Assembly: GCA_022747635.1 (NCBI GenBank)
Contig: JAKTNV010000003.1
Span: 48,090,475 to 48,154,474 of the forward strand
Source of the DNA: Hetaerina americana
Lineage: Eukaryota > Arthropoda > Insecta > Odonata > Calopterygidae
DNA length: 64,000 nt
Direction: 5' to 3'
Under the pieces are notes generated by a model that did not search any database, had not been told where the DNA came from, and saw only the letters and a program-made list of their open reading frames with translations. Below, piece after piece: positions 24,001-39,000 of this stretch (positions are counted from its first letter, which is position 1; every line of letters starts with the position of its first letter). A program made the position numbers and the translations under genes.

Positions 24001-27000
24001 ACAAAATTAAATTACCAAAAATAACTCAATACCATCATAAAAAAACACTCACTAACTAATGTCTGAATGAAACCGGCCCAACATGTTTTCAATAGTACTA
24101 ATCACTAATCATAATGTTGCCTCCCAAGTTTAAGGAGGCAATAAATTGCTCCAAAAAGTATTTGTTCATCAACTACATAGACATGCATTTTAAACTCTGA
24201 AATAAATTAGAAAAAATACAATACCTTAGACCATAAAGGGTTCTTAAATTTCCAAATATGGTGACATCAAATATTTAAATAGAAATTAAATATTTGTACA
24301 GTGATTACAGGGAAATAATTCCTCCTCAAGGGTCACCTCAAATATGAGTACACAAGTAATGCTAAACAACTTACATTTTCAAATTCATGTGGTTTTTACC
24401 AGTAATATGGATTCCTTTCCAGAAGAGCCACAAAAATCATGGCTCACAGAGTTTAGTCAAGAATTATTTAACATACTGAGTATCGGCAAGCTACTGACTT
24501 ACATGGACCCACAGCCATATGGTATTAATACATAATGCTACCGTTTTGCCTGCGTGTATATACATGGTGTATACAGTTGGGTTGATGGTACTTCATTACA
24601 CATAATAGGCATACTGGATGAACAATATGTAACATGTTAAGCAGTTTTATTTAATTCTATTGTACCTTCTTACTTTGATTATTGTTATTAAGCCATTTGA
24701 TGAATGACAATAATCTCAATTTAATGCCAACAAAGTTTCACCCTGAAGCTATGAGGGTTAAGGCCTGAATCTTGATATAGTAATGTGGACTGCTATGAAT
24801 TAAAATACTTGCAGCAAACCATAGCTGCCTTTCAAAATTAACATTAAAAAGATGAAGTATATACTACACACTGATCTCAACACTTGCCTAAAACTTTTTT
24901 GAATGGTCAACAGGTTCCCAAATGAGAATAAGCTGACATTCAGTCATCCTGCTCAACTAACAGCTGTGAAAAAACACTGAGTGAAAAGAAAAGTAAAAAC
25001 TTCTGCTTGAAGGTTGGGAACCAAATGAGATGTTCTCATGATTCACAAGGATTGGGATGCTTACTTCTCCACAACTAACACAGTAGGAAGCAGGAGAATG
25101 GTGGCAAATACGGAATACTGACACTAGGGTGCTGAGCTGTTGCATTGGTGATGAGCTAAGAATATCTTCCCCATAAGGTTTTAACACTCAAGTAAGGGAA
25201 AATGCCAATCAAACGGGCAACAAATATTGAGGGAAATATGACACTTTAAGTTTGGTTTTTTTCTTGAAATGAAACTTGATACAAAAAATCTACACAATCA
25301 AGTTCCCACAGACCGATTAGTTTGATTTATTCCTTGTAGAACAAATCTTGCATACATTATCATCCCCACCAATATGGTCTAATTACCTTTGGAAGATTAT
25401 CCAAGGTTCCTGCAGTTTTTACGATCCTCTTTACTCTATTAACTAATCACTTAGTGTCTAATCCCTGGGAAAAAATTATGGCATACAAAAAAATGGAAAT
25501 GAAATGCTTAACAATAGTAGGTCTGTCCCTAGCACATCATCAATATTGTTACCTTCCCGTGAGAAAAATGGACTATCTACCAACTTGGAAATAAACAATT
25601 TCCTCATTTTGAAAGATTTCTTTTCAACCATTTGCATCCGACTAATGCACCTATGCTGGGGCAATACATTCCACTAATCCAATTTAATTCACTCAGATGT
25701 AGGAAACAACCCCATTTACAAATAGGAAGATGGCAGAGACACCTTACGTGGCAAATATTTTTGTTTGATACAAGGATATATTTCAGTATTAATGTTTTGT
25801 CATTTCATGCGAAACATTAAAAAATGGTGCCATTGAAATGAAATGTGAAACAGCTATTAGGAGAGCAGAAATGACAGAATGTGAACTTTGTGACCATTCA
25901 TAAAGAAATGATGAATAAATATAACAATAAATAATATATATTTCTTATATAACAACTGGTTCATTGGAAGGAGGGCAAATAGGTTCAAATATAAAAAAAT
26001 GTGTGCAAAATATTTCCAAAGCAACATTTTTGGCTGGAATTTCCCAATTAACTAGTTACTCAATTCCAAGTTTGCTGAAAATCTACCCTAAACCCTCATT
26101 CAGGTTTTCCCATAACACACCAATGAGGATTTAGAAGCACTGATGTACAAATGTTTCCATGATTTTTTTTAAATTGTTAAAATGACATGAGTTTGTTTGC
26201 TATAAAAATTATCATGTTTTTATATTACAAATATTACCACAAAAGGTTTGGATTGCTCCCCAACATTTCCTCTACTTTCATTCTAGCGAATGGAAGTAGT
26301 TTATAAAGAGTAGTTAAGATTCAGCATTTGTTTGCACGGGCAGCAGCTTATGTCTTTAGCTTGAGTAACAATGGGATCTTCCTAAAATTATTTTTTGCAT
26401 ACATTCAGAGCTTATGAATTCACATTATTAATGTAAAAAATAGAACTCACTTGTCTGGTGAAGGAGGAGGAGTAAGCACTGAATCAGTACCAACACTAGC
26501 TTCCTTTGCCTCCTTTTTGCCAGTCAATCCTTGTAAAGAACCAAAACCTTGCTCATTGCTTCTCATCCGAGAAGAGCTATGCAACAAAGGACTTGAAGGA
26601 CCATGAGCAGAAGGTTGGGATGGAGATGGTGAGTTTGATGATTTAGGAGGAGGAGAGGGCACAGTAGTGAGCCTACTACTAGACGAGGAAACATATACAG
26701 TGTCACTGCCTACATCCTTCTCCTTTGAGGTCGCTGAACAAGGCGCAGGTGGTGGGGCAGTTGAGGGGATTAATGAAGGAGGTGCTGCTGATGCAGCAGT
26801 TTTTGGTTTGGCAGTTCCTTTCACCACATCTGCAAGCCTATTGGAAATATAAAAAAACAACATTGACAGGACCTATGATCAATGTCCCAAGATAATGACA
26901 GCCACAAATTGTACTGAACACAGCATAATAATTTAATTTCAATAAAATATGATCAGAACTTTGAGAAGTGGCTTGACAATTAGTATTCTGAACAAAATAT

Positions 27001-30000
27001 GTATAGTCCCTAAAAAACATAAAAAACACAAGTGTTTTTATATATACCATATGCATATTGGCATTACATATGAAACTGATGTGTTTCTAATGAGAACTTC
27101 TAGTTGTCCATAAAATTTGCTGTTTACTTGTATTGGTTTTCTTTGAAAAAACATTATTAAAAGTTGCTAAATTATGAAATGGTAAAATTTAGGAAAGTTG
27201 CTACTCCAAAAACATAAATAAAATGTTGTGAATCCGGAATCATTTAGAAGCTGGGTTCCTGCACTCAGATGGATGTATATTTCATTAAATTTTCCATACA
27301 ATGTACTGTTTAAATCTAAGAAAAGCCACAGGCAATTTGATTAATAATTGAGCAACATTAAATGTCACTAACAATTGAAAGCATTGCAACTGCAGAAACT
27401 CCTAAAACTCATGGGGGTTCAATAGCATAAATTATTGTTTACCACTGAAAACCTTCCAAGAAATAATATTTCCATTTGGACAAATTAGGAGATCCTTTTT
27501 TAATACACCTCAAACAGTGATGTTGAATGGAGCGGAATTCCATTATAACAAGTTTCTGAAGTTCCTTAAAATCCCACATTTCACCATAAAATATTCTCAT
27601 TATTACTCAAGGTAGTTACATAATCACAAGCTAATTCCTTTCATAATAAGACTCTAGATAATCTGACCTTAGCTGAGGATATATTATGTGATGAGCCAAA
27701 AATATCAACCAAGAAATTATAAAAGATTTATCATAAACTGTATTCTCCGAAAATAAGTAGTCTCCAACTTTTTGCCTGAAAAATTGGTAGTAAATGTGAT
27801 GAGGGTCTGCATTTGTTCCATAAAAATATTTAATCACAATTTTTTCAAAAAGGATAAAAAGTAGCCTTTCCAAGGAAAAAGTGAGCCCATTTGAGGGCAG
27901 ATGACATTCTCAGTTGTTAACAATTACTGCTACAAAGAAAAAGAAACATTTTTCACATATAGACAAGAGCAGCTTCAAGAAATAACCCCAACCGTGTGGC
28001 ACTGCTGTTGCCAAACGTAAATATAGATAATGAAATCACCACGGGAACGGCCAATGAAAAGGCATGCATGTTAACAGGTAATTAAGTGGATATTACCAAC
28101 TTTGGTACTTCTAACCCAGGTACAATTCAAGTGGCCATTATCAACCGTATCTGAAATATAAGAATGATACCCGAAGAAAACTAGTGAATATAAAGCTTTC
28201 CATATTAATCCACCATCAATTAATAAGTACTTAATGAAGTAAAATGTCTACTGCTTAAATATATAAAATGATATTTCTCATTTTTATAGAAGAAAATATA
28301 TTCATGTTTGTCCTTTTCTGATTTCTCAGTTTCATTGCATGCATTTCAGTCAGTTGAGTTCAGTTTAGTCAGTTGATTCTTCTCTTAGTGCTTCAAAGGA
28401 TTTATTTACTCACTAGTGAAACCTGTTGTAAATATATTAGCATCCCATAAATGATGAATTTCAGTTTCTTCCGAGTCCTTCATCGTAAGCGGTATTGTCT
28501 TGCAGCTTCAACATTTTGCAAACGATTCTCATTTTCTACCTAAATTAAATCTTTTAATTCCTAAAAATTACTGAAATCCTCTTTCAATTAGATACAACAA
28601 AGAAACTCAAAACAAAACAGGTGAAAAAAGTAACAAACATGAACAACCATACACACACATGCTTTTTATTTTAATAGATTTTTAAATATTTGTATTCATG
28701 GTTACATACATAACCACATGTGGTGATGGACAGACAGACATACAATAGGTTTTTATTATTTAGAGTTAAGTTTCTCTCAAAGATAATCTATAAATACTTT
28801 CTATAAATTGGGTAAAATAGCACAATGAATTCTATCAAAAGAAGAACATTCAATTTGATCGTTTGAAATCATTTGAAAAAGCACCAATGGCAGGCTTTGA
28901 TGCTGATTTAAAAATAGTTATTGCTTGATATGTGATGACACAGGATTCGCAGCGGCAGAAAGTATAATATGGAGCGAAAATCTGTAAGACTGGGACAGCC
29001 CAGCTAGAACATTTCCAGAATGCCTCTACATAATGGAGTGTATTTAGAGGGGGCATGTATATGGATATTTCCTACCACAGTAGAGTTGTGGATTTTGTAA
29101 GCATGAGTTTATCCAGGATGGTGTGTCCTGCTATATGATTCACTGGTAGACTCTGAAAAAGTCCAGGAAATGGATGGACTATGACCAGGACTGACTTCAA
29201 AGCCAACTGAGGTTATTTGATATGAATGTTTAAAGAGGAACTGATTTGCACTTCAATGTGACACACTGCTTGAATAGTACCACAGTTTAACCAAGTGAAT
29301 CTCACAGCCCACAATGCTACAAAATTAAATGGTACTGATGACAACATTATCTAGAGGCTAAATGGGGAATGCTGGCGAAATGAATTTATACATTGACTGC
29401 CTATTTCAACCACAGTGGCAAAGAAGGGTGCCCAATCAATAGTTGTAAAAAATAAGAATACTTGCATACTGAGAATCAGTACTGATGGAAGGCAACTGCG
29501 ACCTTACATTATTTTTACATGTAAGGCTATACCTATGGATAAATTCCCTAATGACATTCATATACAAGAACAGGAAAGATCAATGGAGCAACTCCTGGAT
29601 TTAAGTGGTGTGGTAGAAGAGACACTTTGGGCACTCTTAACCTACCATCTAAGCTTGGGTCAGCCTCATTCAGAGGTCATATTTGTGAAAGAGTGAAGTG
29701 GGGCATAATGATGCAAAGACTAGCCTAAAACTTATCCCAGGAGGCATTACTAGTCAACTTCAGCCACTGTATGCCTCAGTTAACAAACCATTAAGGATAG
29801 ATTGATGGCAGCCCGTGCGATTAGATGCTTGAGGGGGATGCAAAAATTCGTAGGATTAAGCAGCCATGTCCTGCAGTTGCCTTACAGCTAACTGGGCACT
29901 GGACTCTTTGAATACCATCCCCAATTATGCCATTTCGAAAACTAGAGAAAGTGCTCTATTTCAAATATACTTAATAGCTCTAAAGATTGTATTGTGTGGA

Positions 30001-33000
30001 TGGACAAAATCAGATTATGAGTCCAAACACAGAGAGGAAAATGACAAAATTGATGACACGAATAAAATTGCTTTGGAGAACTATGATGAATAGGTTATAG
30101 CACTGAAAATATTTTTTCCACTGTGGAGTTTAATGATACCATTTAGGCATTACAGATTTTGAATATATTTTTAAGACACTCAACTTTTTCAATTAAATCT
30201 TTAAAAAATATTTTGTTTTGACAATATTCTGGCAGCGGTAGTTTCAGAGGAGGCACCTGACAACTGAGGTCATATCCAACATTAGGGATGGATGGGAAAA
30301 AAGGAAGGGAGGAAAGAAACCTGACATTGGTATCACCCTCCTCTTAACAAAGGCACCAAGAGGTCCACAGTTTAAAGTCTCATCTAAAGATAGCATACTC
30401 ATTAAAAGTGCTGTCCACAAAGCACCTCCAGTAGGAATCAGAATGCCACTTAAAAAATCTACTGTCTCTGGAATTTTAACCCGAGCCCTTTGGGTGAGAA
30501 GCCAGTATGCCAGCCATCACACCAGAGGTTTTCATTAATGTTATGATTTTATAGTTCATATAGCTATTTCCCAGGCTTGATTGATTATTCAAAAATTTTT
30601 TAACCAAATAAATTATTAGGATTTTACTTCATGCTATAAAACAATATGTTTTTCCTAAGGAAGTTCATTTAACTATTTCTCCCAGTAAAATATTATCTGT
30701 ACATGTGTTTGCAAGGAGATACAATTTCAAATATTGTGGTTTTTATTATAATTATTCCATCATTTAACCATTCTAATTTCATTAGAAAGCAACTTCAGTG
30801 AAACTCCATATTTGCATTACCGGATTTATGCTTTCCCACAGTTTACAACATTTTCACCATGTCACATAAAATTTCCAGTATTTACAGGATTTCGTTTTCA
30901 ATTTTCCAGCTAATTGCAACACTAAGCGCTGGATTTAAAAAAAATTCACATCTCTAAAACAGTTACTCATGCCCATCAGCCTTTATGAGAAACATTTTTT
31001 ACTTTATTTCATAAATGAACACCTAAAAAAGATGGGTGAGAGCAGTAATATAAATGGTTTTAGTAAAGAATTTGAAATAGCAGGCACTAGAAATGTGAAC
31101 TACTTGAACTTAATCTTAGTTTGTCAGGAAAAGATGTCCTACGAAATGATTACACAGTCTGATTTAATTTATGCATTGTAAATAACACCTGAGGGAGACA
31201 ACTTTTATTGCACATAAGTTGAAAATATGAGGCATTGGGAAATGACTTTGACCGTAACATGATGAAGAGAGAACAATGCAAAAACTGGTGACTAACATAT
31301 GGGATCACTGCCTTGATGCAACAGATATAACAGTGACAGGTTCCTAAATATTTACAAGCAATTAAATTTGCTTTATTGCACCAAAATTACACTGATTCCA
31401 AAACAATTTTATTTTATCCAAACAATTTTGAGGTTGGACAGCTATTTGCATTATTCGAACGGGCAGGTACCTTAGATTCTAATAAGTTAAGTTTTCCTCA
31501 ATTACTTGGGAATGTAAATTGTTCCCTACTTGACAATGCAAAGCCGACAAGAAGAAAGAACAGTTTCAATTGAGGTAAAAATAAAAAATTTGGAATAAGT
31601 TAGTTCTCATGATGGAACAATGATCTGATGAAATATCTAAGATTGCAGGCCTCAACACAGAATAGAATAGCAAAAATCGCAACTACATTCTGAAATATGC
31701 AAATTAGGGCAGACATTAAGTGGTTTTTAAGAGATGGATCACCAAATATCCGTGTGAATGGCATCAGAACAAGAGAAAAATCATTGCAAAATCCCACAAG
31801 ATAGAAAATTGAAGATTTCACAGCATCCACTGGTGGGTCGGACAGTTTCCAAAATAGTCACAATCTTGTATACGAGGCTATGTGCGGTGAAGGTAGAAGT
31901 GTTACTGTTGAGACCACAACTAGGTAGAAGGTGTCAGCAATGAATAAAACTCTTGAAGGGCATAGCCAAAAAGAAGTTTTCAATGCTAATGAGAGAATTT
32001 TTTTTAATGGTGCTGCCAGCAAAAAAACTGTGCTTCTGAGAGGAACAAGGTCATGAAAACTTTCTGAGCAAACTAAGACACTGCCTTATTAATCACAAAT
32101 GCAGATGAGAAGCTTGAGCCAGCAGTGATTGGTGAATCCAAGAGTCCTACACTAAAAATAAGTAAACACTTAGCTGAGTCGATCTATAGCAAACTCCAAA
32201 ACATGAATGACCTCAGAATTATTATGAGTATTTACAAGTTAAAAATTAATTTAAAAAAAGAAAAATCTCAAAACTTTTTAAGTATTTGTATTAATAGATA
32301 ACAATATCAACCCATCCTAAGATGTGATACATAACCTCTCGCCAATGATTAAATGTTTTAGCGGTATAAAACAAATTCAGTATGACCACCAAAAACTAAT
32401 AAACATGTTATCGTAATGCATGCTATGGATATCCTCTAACGTCATTAAATACCACAACTTAATTTTCCTGGTTGATATCTTCATACCTATGACAAAATTC
32501 CCACAATAATTAACAATATCACCCCAAAAAATAATTAGCTAATGTATGAGTATTTAACCACATTGATAATGATGAGAATTCAATAAAGCAAGTGTTTCCG
32601 GAAGGATCACGAGCTCTTGTAACATCATGCTTCCACTGTATATTTGATTAAGTATCTTAGATGACAAGGCATACTTCAAAATTTAGCATTAGGCCTTTGA
32701 TATTTAGATTTACTATAAAAAATGAATTTAAATGCTGTTTATAATATTAACTGTATGATAATCCTGTGAGATCTTGTAAAATTATAAGCATTGACAAAAC
32801 ATTTCCCCATACCGCGGTTTTTTTTTACAAAAAATGGACTGTTACCTATTCTTTTTCCATAGTTTATAAAGAAAGTGAGATTCCATTTCCCTGGTTACAC
32901 AGTCATCCTTAAATTACCAATCTCAAGGGAAATCCCTAAATTTTTGTAAAAATTAATTCCTTTTCAAAAAAACTCTTTTCCCCTTTTGTGATATCTTTTG

Positions 33001-36000
33001 ATTCATAAAATGTTACCACTTGGGATTTCTGGCATGTTAAAACTATGACAGCAAGCTTCTACATAACTCACCTGTTTTCCCAAGGAGGCCCTGACTCCAC
33101 TGCAGGTTCTATGTGACCATTAACATTAGCCTGGTTACTACCTGCAACATTGGTCATGTTACCACTATCAGATCCAGGCAAAGGTGGAAAGGCAGTGGCT
33201 TCCAGGTCAAACTGAGCACCAGGAATTACAGGCAATCTGACCCCAGAATTGGGAGGTGTGGCCGAGGAACTGGAAGAAACTCCTGAAGGCAGGGAAGGGC
33301 CTTCCCTTGTACCAGGCGTAGGCTGTGGGCTAGAAGGTGGCTTTCCAACACCAGATACAGCTGTGTTGCCGATAGGCTCCTCTTCTTTTCTTCTCCTCCT
33401 ACTCCTGTTTGTGAATAAAAATTTACAATTGGAGTTTTTAATATGCAAGTTCCTTTTTGATGAAGAAAATAACTGATGCCATGTATACCCTACATTTCGG
33501 AAATAATACCGTTAATGTACAATGAAATGAGATGCTAATACAGCGGAACCTCGTGCAATGAGCATAATTCATTCACCAATTTTTCTAGTACAGCAAAATA
33601 CTAATTTAGTGAAACTTTTTGCACATAAATTAATGACAAATACAATAGTGCTTTCCATGCCGAAACAGATCTCGTACAAGATTTAATCACAGAAAATTAA
33701 ATATGCATTGTTAGGGAACATGGACCATTTTCATCTTTTCTACTGCCATGGAATGAAGCAACTGGAAATTAACCTTAACCCTCTTAGTGCGGCGGGGAAT
33801 CCAGGGGTACTAGTGAGAATTGCGAAGGGCAATTTAAGAAAATGTATCACCTTAGGAAAAAAGCATTATGAAGTTATTTGTTTAGATATCCATATGCAGT
33901 TTTTTTATTTTAAAATAAAATATTGTAGTTAATAATGATGGTTTACATTTTTATCATCTGAGAAATAAATGTAATTATTACAGTATTATAAATTTGAAGA
34001 ATATTTTTTTAGCAATAATATTTCCATTTTTAGACACAATACTAATATTTTTTAAAACATTTTTCAATAAAACTACGATATTTAAATATAATAAAGAATC
34101 AAAAAGACATGTAGAAAATATTATAAATAAATAAAGAAAAACCAGTGAATTGCCAATTTTTTTGTCAGCCTCTGCATAGATCGATTTTGTTGAAAAGGCT
34201 GATCTCACTGAGTCAAATTGGGACTTTTCCCCTTTCCTTGAGACTGCGGCAATGTGCTTACAATCTAAAGGCAGAAAGAAACCATGTTTTAACTCACAGA
34301 GAACTGCTGACAATGTAATCCAATACACAGGGTGCAATTGAGTAGATCGGATGGACGGCAAGAGAAACCAAAATGATTACAAAGCAGTGCTCTCATTTCC
34401 ATCGTATCAACAAAGTCTGAATAAGCAGCTTTATATCAACACCACCACACCATAACACATTCAAAAGATTACAGATGAAAACAGATTAGTAGCCTTTCAG
34501 TGGCTTTTCATAGTGGAAAGACCACTCAGAAAAAAAAAAACGAGCAAACAATTAGACTAAGCTTCCCGACATGTAGAAAACTGAACGAAAAATTATAGCA
34601 GGAATTATACTTTTTGAAAAGCATTTAAAATTGCTTATAAAAAATTAAAAAATTAGTAATGTAATTCTTTGGAATTCAACCTATCGATAGCATAAAAACC
34701 ATAAATAATCAAAGAAAAAACCATAAGTTACAACGATATAAACAATAGCCTACGCAAGAGCCGATCTATCGGCCCGCTGCACTTTTCGCCAGGGATACAA
34801 AAGCCGATATATCAGCCCGCCGCACTAAGAGGGTTAAATCGTAAAAACAAAAAAGAATTAAATTAAATTTATCATTAATACTAAGTACCTAATTTCTTTT
34901 TACTCAAAAATTGTCCAATGATATGTTTTTGCTAATGATATGAATTTTTGTAAAATGCAACTCACGATTTATCATTAAGTACATTTCTGTTCTGTAATCA
35001 CTCTGGGAATTCTGTTCTCTGCATCACTCATTATGCGAAAAATCACTCATTAAGTGAGTCATTCAAATATGGAAATATGTAATGAGATATTTACAAGAAG
35101 ATGAAACACACAACTTCAGAATATAGCACATCAGAGATTGCATGACTTTACCCATATGAATAAGCAATAATACCTCTAAGGGTACTTCTGATTTGCTTAC
35201 ATAATAGCATCAGATTGGCAATAAGACAATCACTGAATGAAAACTTCTTATCTGAAGTAATTTGTTAATTTGATACTGAAAATGTTATTCCATTTTTTAC
35301 CCTGCAGAAATTTCAAAATCATATCATTTGAACGTAAATTCCAGCACAGATGACCAGCATATTGATATTCCAATCTTGCTTTCATATTCATGGCAACATT
35401 CAACTGATCCTGGTATTCATTGAGTGTCTTTCAATTGTTTTTCACACATTGCTTTAGCTTCAATTTATAGAAATGCCACTGATGGGGCAATATATTTGAT
35501 TTTTAATACATAAGGAAGTGCTTCTGTTTTCTAGGATGCCCTTTAATGAAAGATATATAAACAATACGATCACAATTCATACTTGTTGGCTCACATTTCA
35601 ATGAAAAGAAGATGCAATGATTTAACCCTCCTTCACAGACGAACATTAAATATTTAAAAAGAATATTTTCCAGTGGAGTCAACAAATTTTTACTAGCTAT
35701 TTAACTAAAGGGAAAGGGAAAAATGTAGACATGCTAAGCTTTCGCAAGGTGAGATGGAAATATGGCAAGGTTAATTGGAGTGACAGTACAGAGTAATAAA
35801 TAATGGACATGAGTATGGTCAACATGAGCTAACCGTAGTACAGAATAAGAAAATAGGAAGAACGAGGGTGTAGTAGAAGAGGTGAATGACAGAATCCCAG
35901 AAGTAAAACCTAGTCAACCTCGAGGAAATCCAGATGCACATGCAGACAAGCAGTCAACAAAATAGGCAGATTGTATTCATGTGTATACAATCAACTTGAT

Positions 36001-39000
36001 GGAAGTATCGAGTGTGTACCTGAAAACTAACACTTGAGAGCACTGGGAGGCTGGAATGTGGTGGTATTTGGCCAGAAGACTGCATTAGCCCAGTATTGCT
36101 TTCCATGCCAACATAAGAATAGTCGTGGCATGTGAAGACTAAAAAACCATAAGTTTGAGTTTGCATACAACTAAGGTAGTACTTGCACAAAACAAAACAG
36201 GCTAATCACTTGGGTCTTAAAATTAAAATCGACATAAAACAGAAAATGCTACAACATAATGTCACCACTGGGAGGAGAATTAACTTTATGTGGCTCCAAA
36301 TAAGTGGAAAAATTTTCATTTAACATTTGCTAAAAATCAGTTTTTCCAGAAAACCTACTTACTTATAAAACAGAAATTCCTGGAGTTACCCATTTATTTA
36401 AGTTTTCCAGGCCAGAAACCATCCTGGAAATGACTGGCTAAACAAATAAAATACAGTCATCACTTTCATGTAAGCTTTTTGTTTCTGTGGCAAATGGGAC
36501 TCATTTTTATCTAATATTTCCACAAGGCTGTCTACATGGAAACATAGAAGGGATTGATACAATATGATTCAGAAACAAAACCTTAAATTTCTGTGGGTCA
36601 AAGAGATGTGATGCGATTCCTTAGGAACCCACTTGCCTAATTCCATCAAAAATACTATAACAGTGAAACTAATGTAAATGCAGTGTTTTAATAACTACTG
36701 TCCAATTAAAATAAATCAGGTTGTGATTTAAAGCACTAAAGGCAATTAAAATCACATGGGCAACCACTGTTTGGAATATAAGAGTGGGTAGTATCTGTGA
36801 ATCATCTCCTTTCCATCCCCTCACCAGTGTGTCACAGCAATCAGAACTTCTTGGTTTTCACAATAACTTACACCAGAAATGGCATAAGCAGAACTTGAAC
36901 TGCTTCCAAAACTAAAATGAATAGTCTTAACAATACAAAATTCCAATTAGTGCACCTTACTCTTGACCTTTTTATTACAACCGCCATCTCCTTTACCAGC
37001 ATATTTAAATTAACAGTATTTTTCCATTAGCTAAAATTCCACAGGCAGATTGGCCGACCTGCATACATGATGCAAGCATACAATTGGAGTTATATATTTT
37101 TAGCTTGGTGTTACCATTTTTTTCTCAACTTCCCAGAGGAAGCAAAAAGAAAAAAAATGTCATTTATTTTAGCACATTTCCGACACATGGTCATATAAAT
37201 GATCTATGACCAAGTTCTAATATGTGCACATTAGAAAACATTGAAATTCTATTTCAACTGCTCCAATATTGGCATTTCCATAAAATAAAGGAACCAAAGG
37301 TGAGATTCAAGAAATCTAAGCCAGCAAAATCTTTCACAAAGCAACCCAAGTCTCCACTTCCAAGATTGCAGAATAGAGATGTGGGTGTGTAAAACAATCA
37401 CTGCTACAGCCTCAAACCAATGACACAGCACATACATTTGTCTCCAGTTGTAATAGTTTGAATTGTGATTTTTTATGGCAATAATCCTAAAACTGGGGTA
37501 AATTTAGTAGCAAGTGATACAAAAAATCTCAGAAATAAGGATAGGAAAGAGCTGTCCTTGGAATATAAACCAGTTCTATTGAATATGCTTCAATAGAGAA
37601 GTTCAACTGTATCAGGCTGACATGTCATATACAAATTGCATTAAAAGTAATGAAAAACCCAAAAGAAAAATTTCATTCTAGTGCATGTGTTGGTCTTTAT
37701 GGTAATACCTCCAGTTAACAGATGTGATATATAAATGGAGAATATGGGGGATATAACTCCAAATGATATTAAAACCTATAACTAAAACCTCAATGGTTAA
37801 CTATAGCCTGACCTACCACACAAAGTCAAGACAATGGCCAATGCTACCATCTTGGACTTTGCCCTTAGTCCATTCAACATGCTTTGGAATTTATTTAGAC
37901 AAATTCACACTAAATATACTTTCTACCTGTACTTATATCTTCATTAGGTCCTCAAGGTTTATTCCTCATTAACACTATACAACATGCCTCATCTCTAGTT
38001 ACTTCCCTAGCATTCTCCTTCCAACAGCAACTTAAAAAGCATAATTATTTCCTTAACTTTTAAATATCCTCATGGCAAATGGAAAATTTTGAAAGTCTCA
38101 AAATATATTACTTTCTTTCACTGCCCAGTCTTACAGCAGTCCGCTAACAAGAACTCTCTCTCTCTTACAAAACAAAACCTCAATAAGCCCCATTCAAATC
38201 CATATACTTCCTACCTCTCTACATTCCATTCAACCTTCCGTTCCCTAACTCATTTGCCTAACATTCTCCCCTCTATCACAGTATTCAACATCCCACTGCC
38301 AATCAAAAGCTCGGCATCTATTTTTCCTGTCTCCTTTTTATTTCCCCTAACAATCCTCTACCCTCCTCCACCATGCCCAGCACTTTTTTCCTTTCAGTAT
38401 ATTACTTCTTTTTTCTTCTTCTTCACATCTACATTTCAGAAGCCTCCAACATACTGCTCAAATGACCATGATTCTGCACTATACAAACCACACCTAAGGA
38501 TTGATGATCCTTTTCTTAATATCCTCAAAGTCCCCTCCGTCAATTCCCTTTTCCATGTGAAAGCTTTTTGCCTGATACATTTTTCTCCTAATGCCCCTAT
38601 TACTTCGAACCATTTTTGTCCAAAGGACTTCCAAGATATGTGAACTGTTCTATCTTCTGAAGTTTATGAACTACTATATTGGTCCCTAAACTGCATAACC
38701 TTCATTTTGCTAAGATTTATTCTCATCCCATACCTATTAAACTTAGTTTACAATACACTGAGTAATACTTACAACACCTTGGCTTACTGAAAAACTAAAG
38801 CTTGATCATCAGCAAACCTAACTGATTTTATGAATTTCCCACAGACTTTCATTCCTACCCCTAGCACTTCCAATGGCTCTTTTACCATTCCCCACATACA
38901 CGTTGAACAGCACAAGTGATAATTGGCAACCCTGTCTTACTTCTCTCCCTAACACAGCTATTTTGGACTTTCCATCCCCAACTCGCACCCAAGCAGTTTG

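Larger units (their letters stand above)
20883..26450 (-). other. LARP4-like intron (5.6 kb) hosting the intact mariner
   Basis: Contains the mariner at 21175-22506, a MITE end at 22585-22800 and a hairpin repeat at 23635-23790. 23800-26450 is AT-rich with no motif-supported frame. Confidence 0.7.
26838..33071 (-). other. LARP4-like intron (6.2 kb) with two pogo/Tigger relics and a SINE
   Basis: Transposon relics at 29330-30090, 30225-30530 and 31600-32240 are listed separately. 26838-29330 and 32241-33071 show nothing I can support. Confidence 0.7.

Noticed and set aside
38089..38643. + strand ORF of 184 codons, Ser/Pro/Phe-rich
   Set aside because: It is the complement of a purine-rich LINE 3' region on the minus strand, shown by alignment with 4920-5000.
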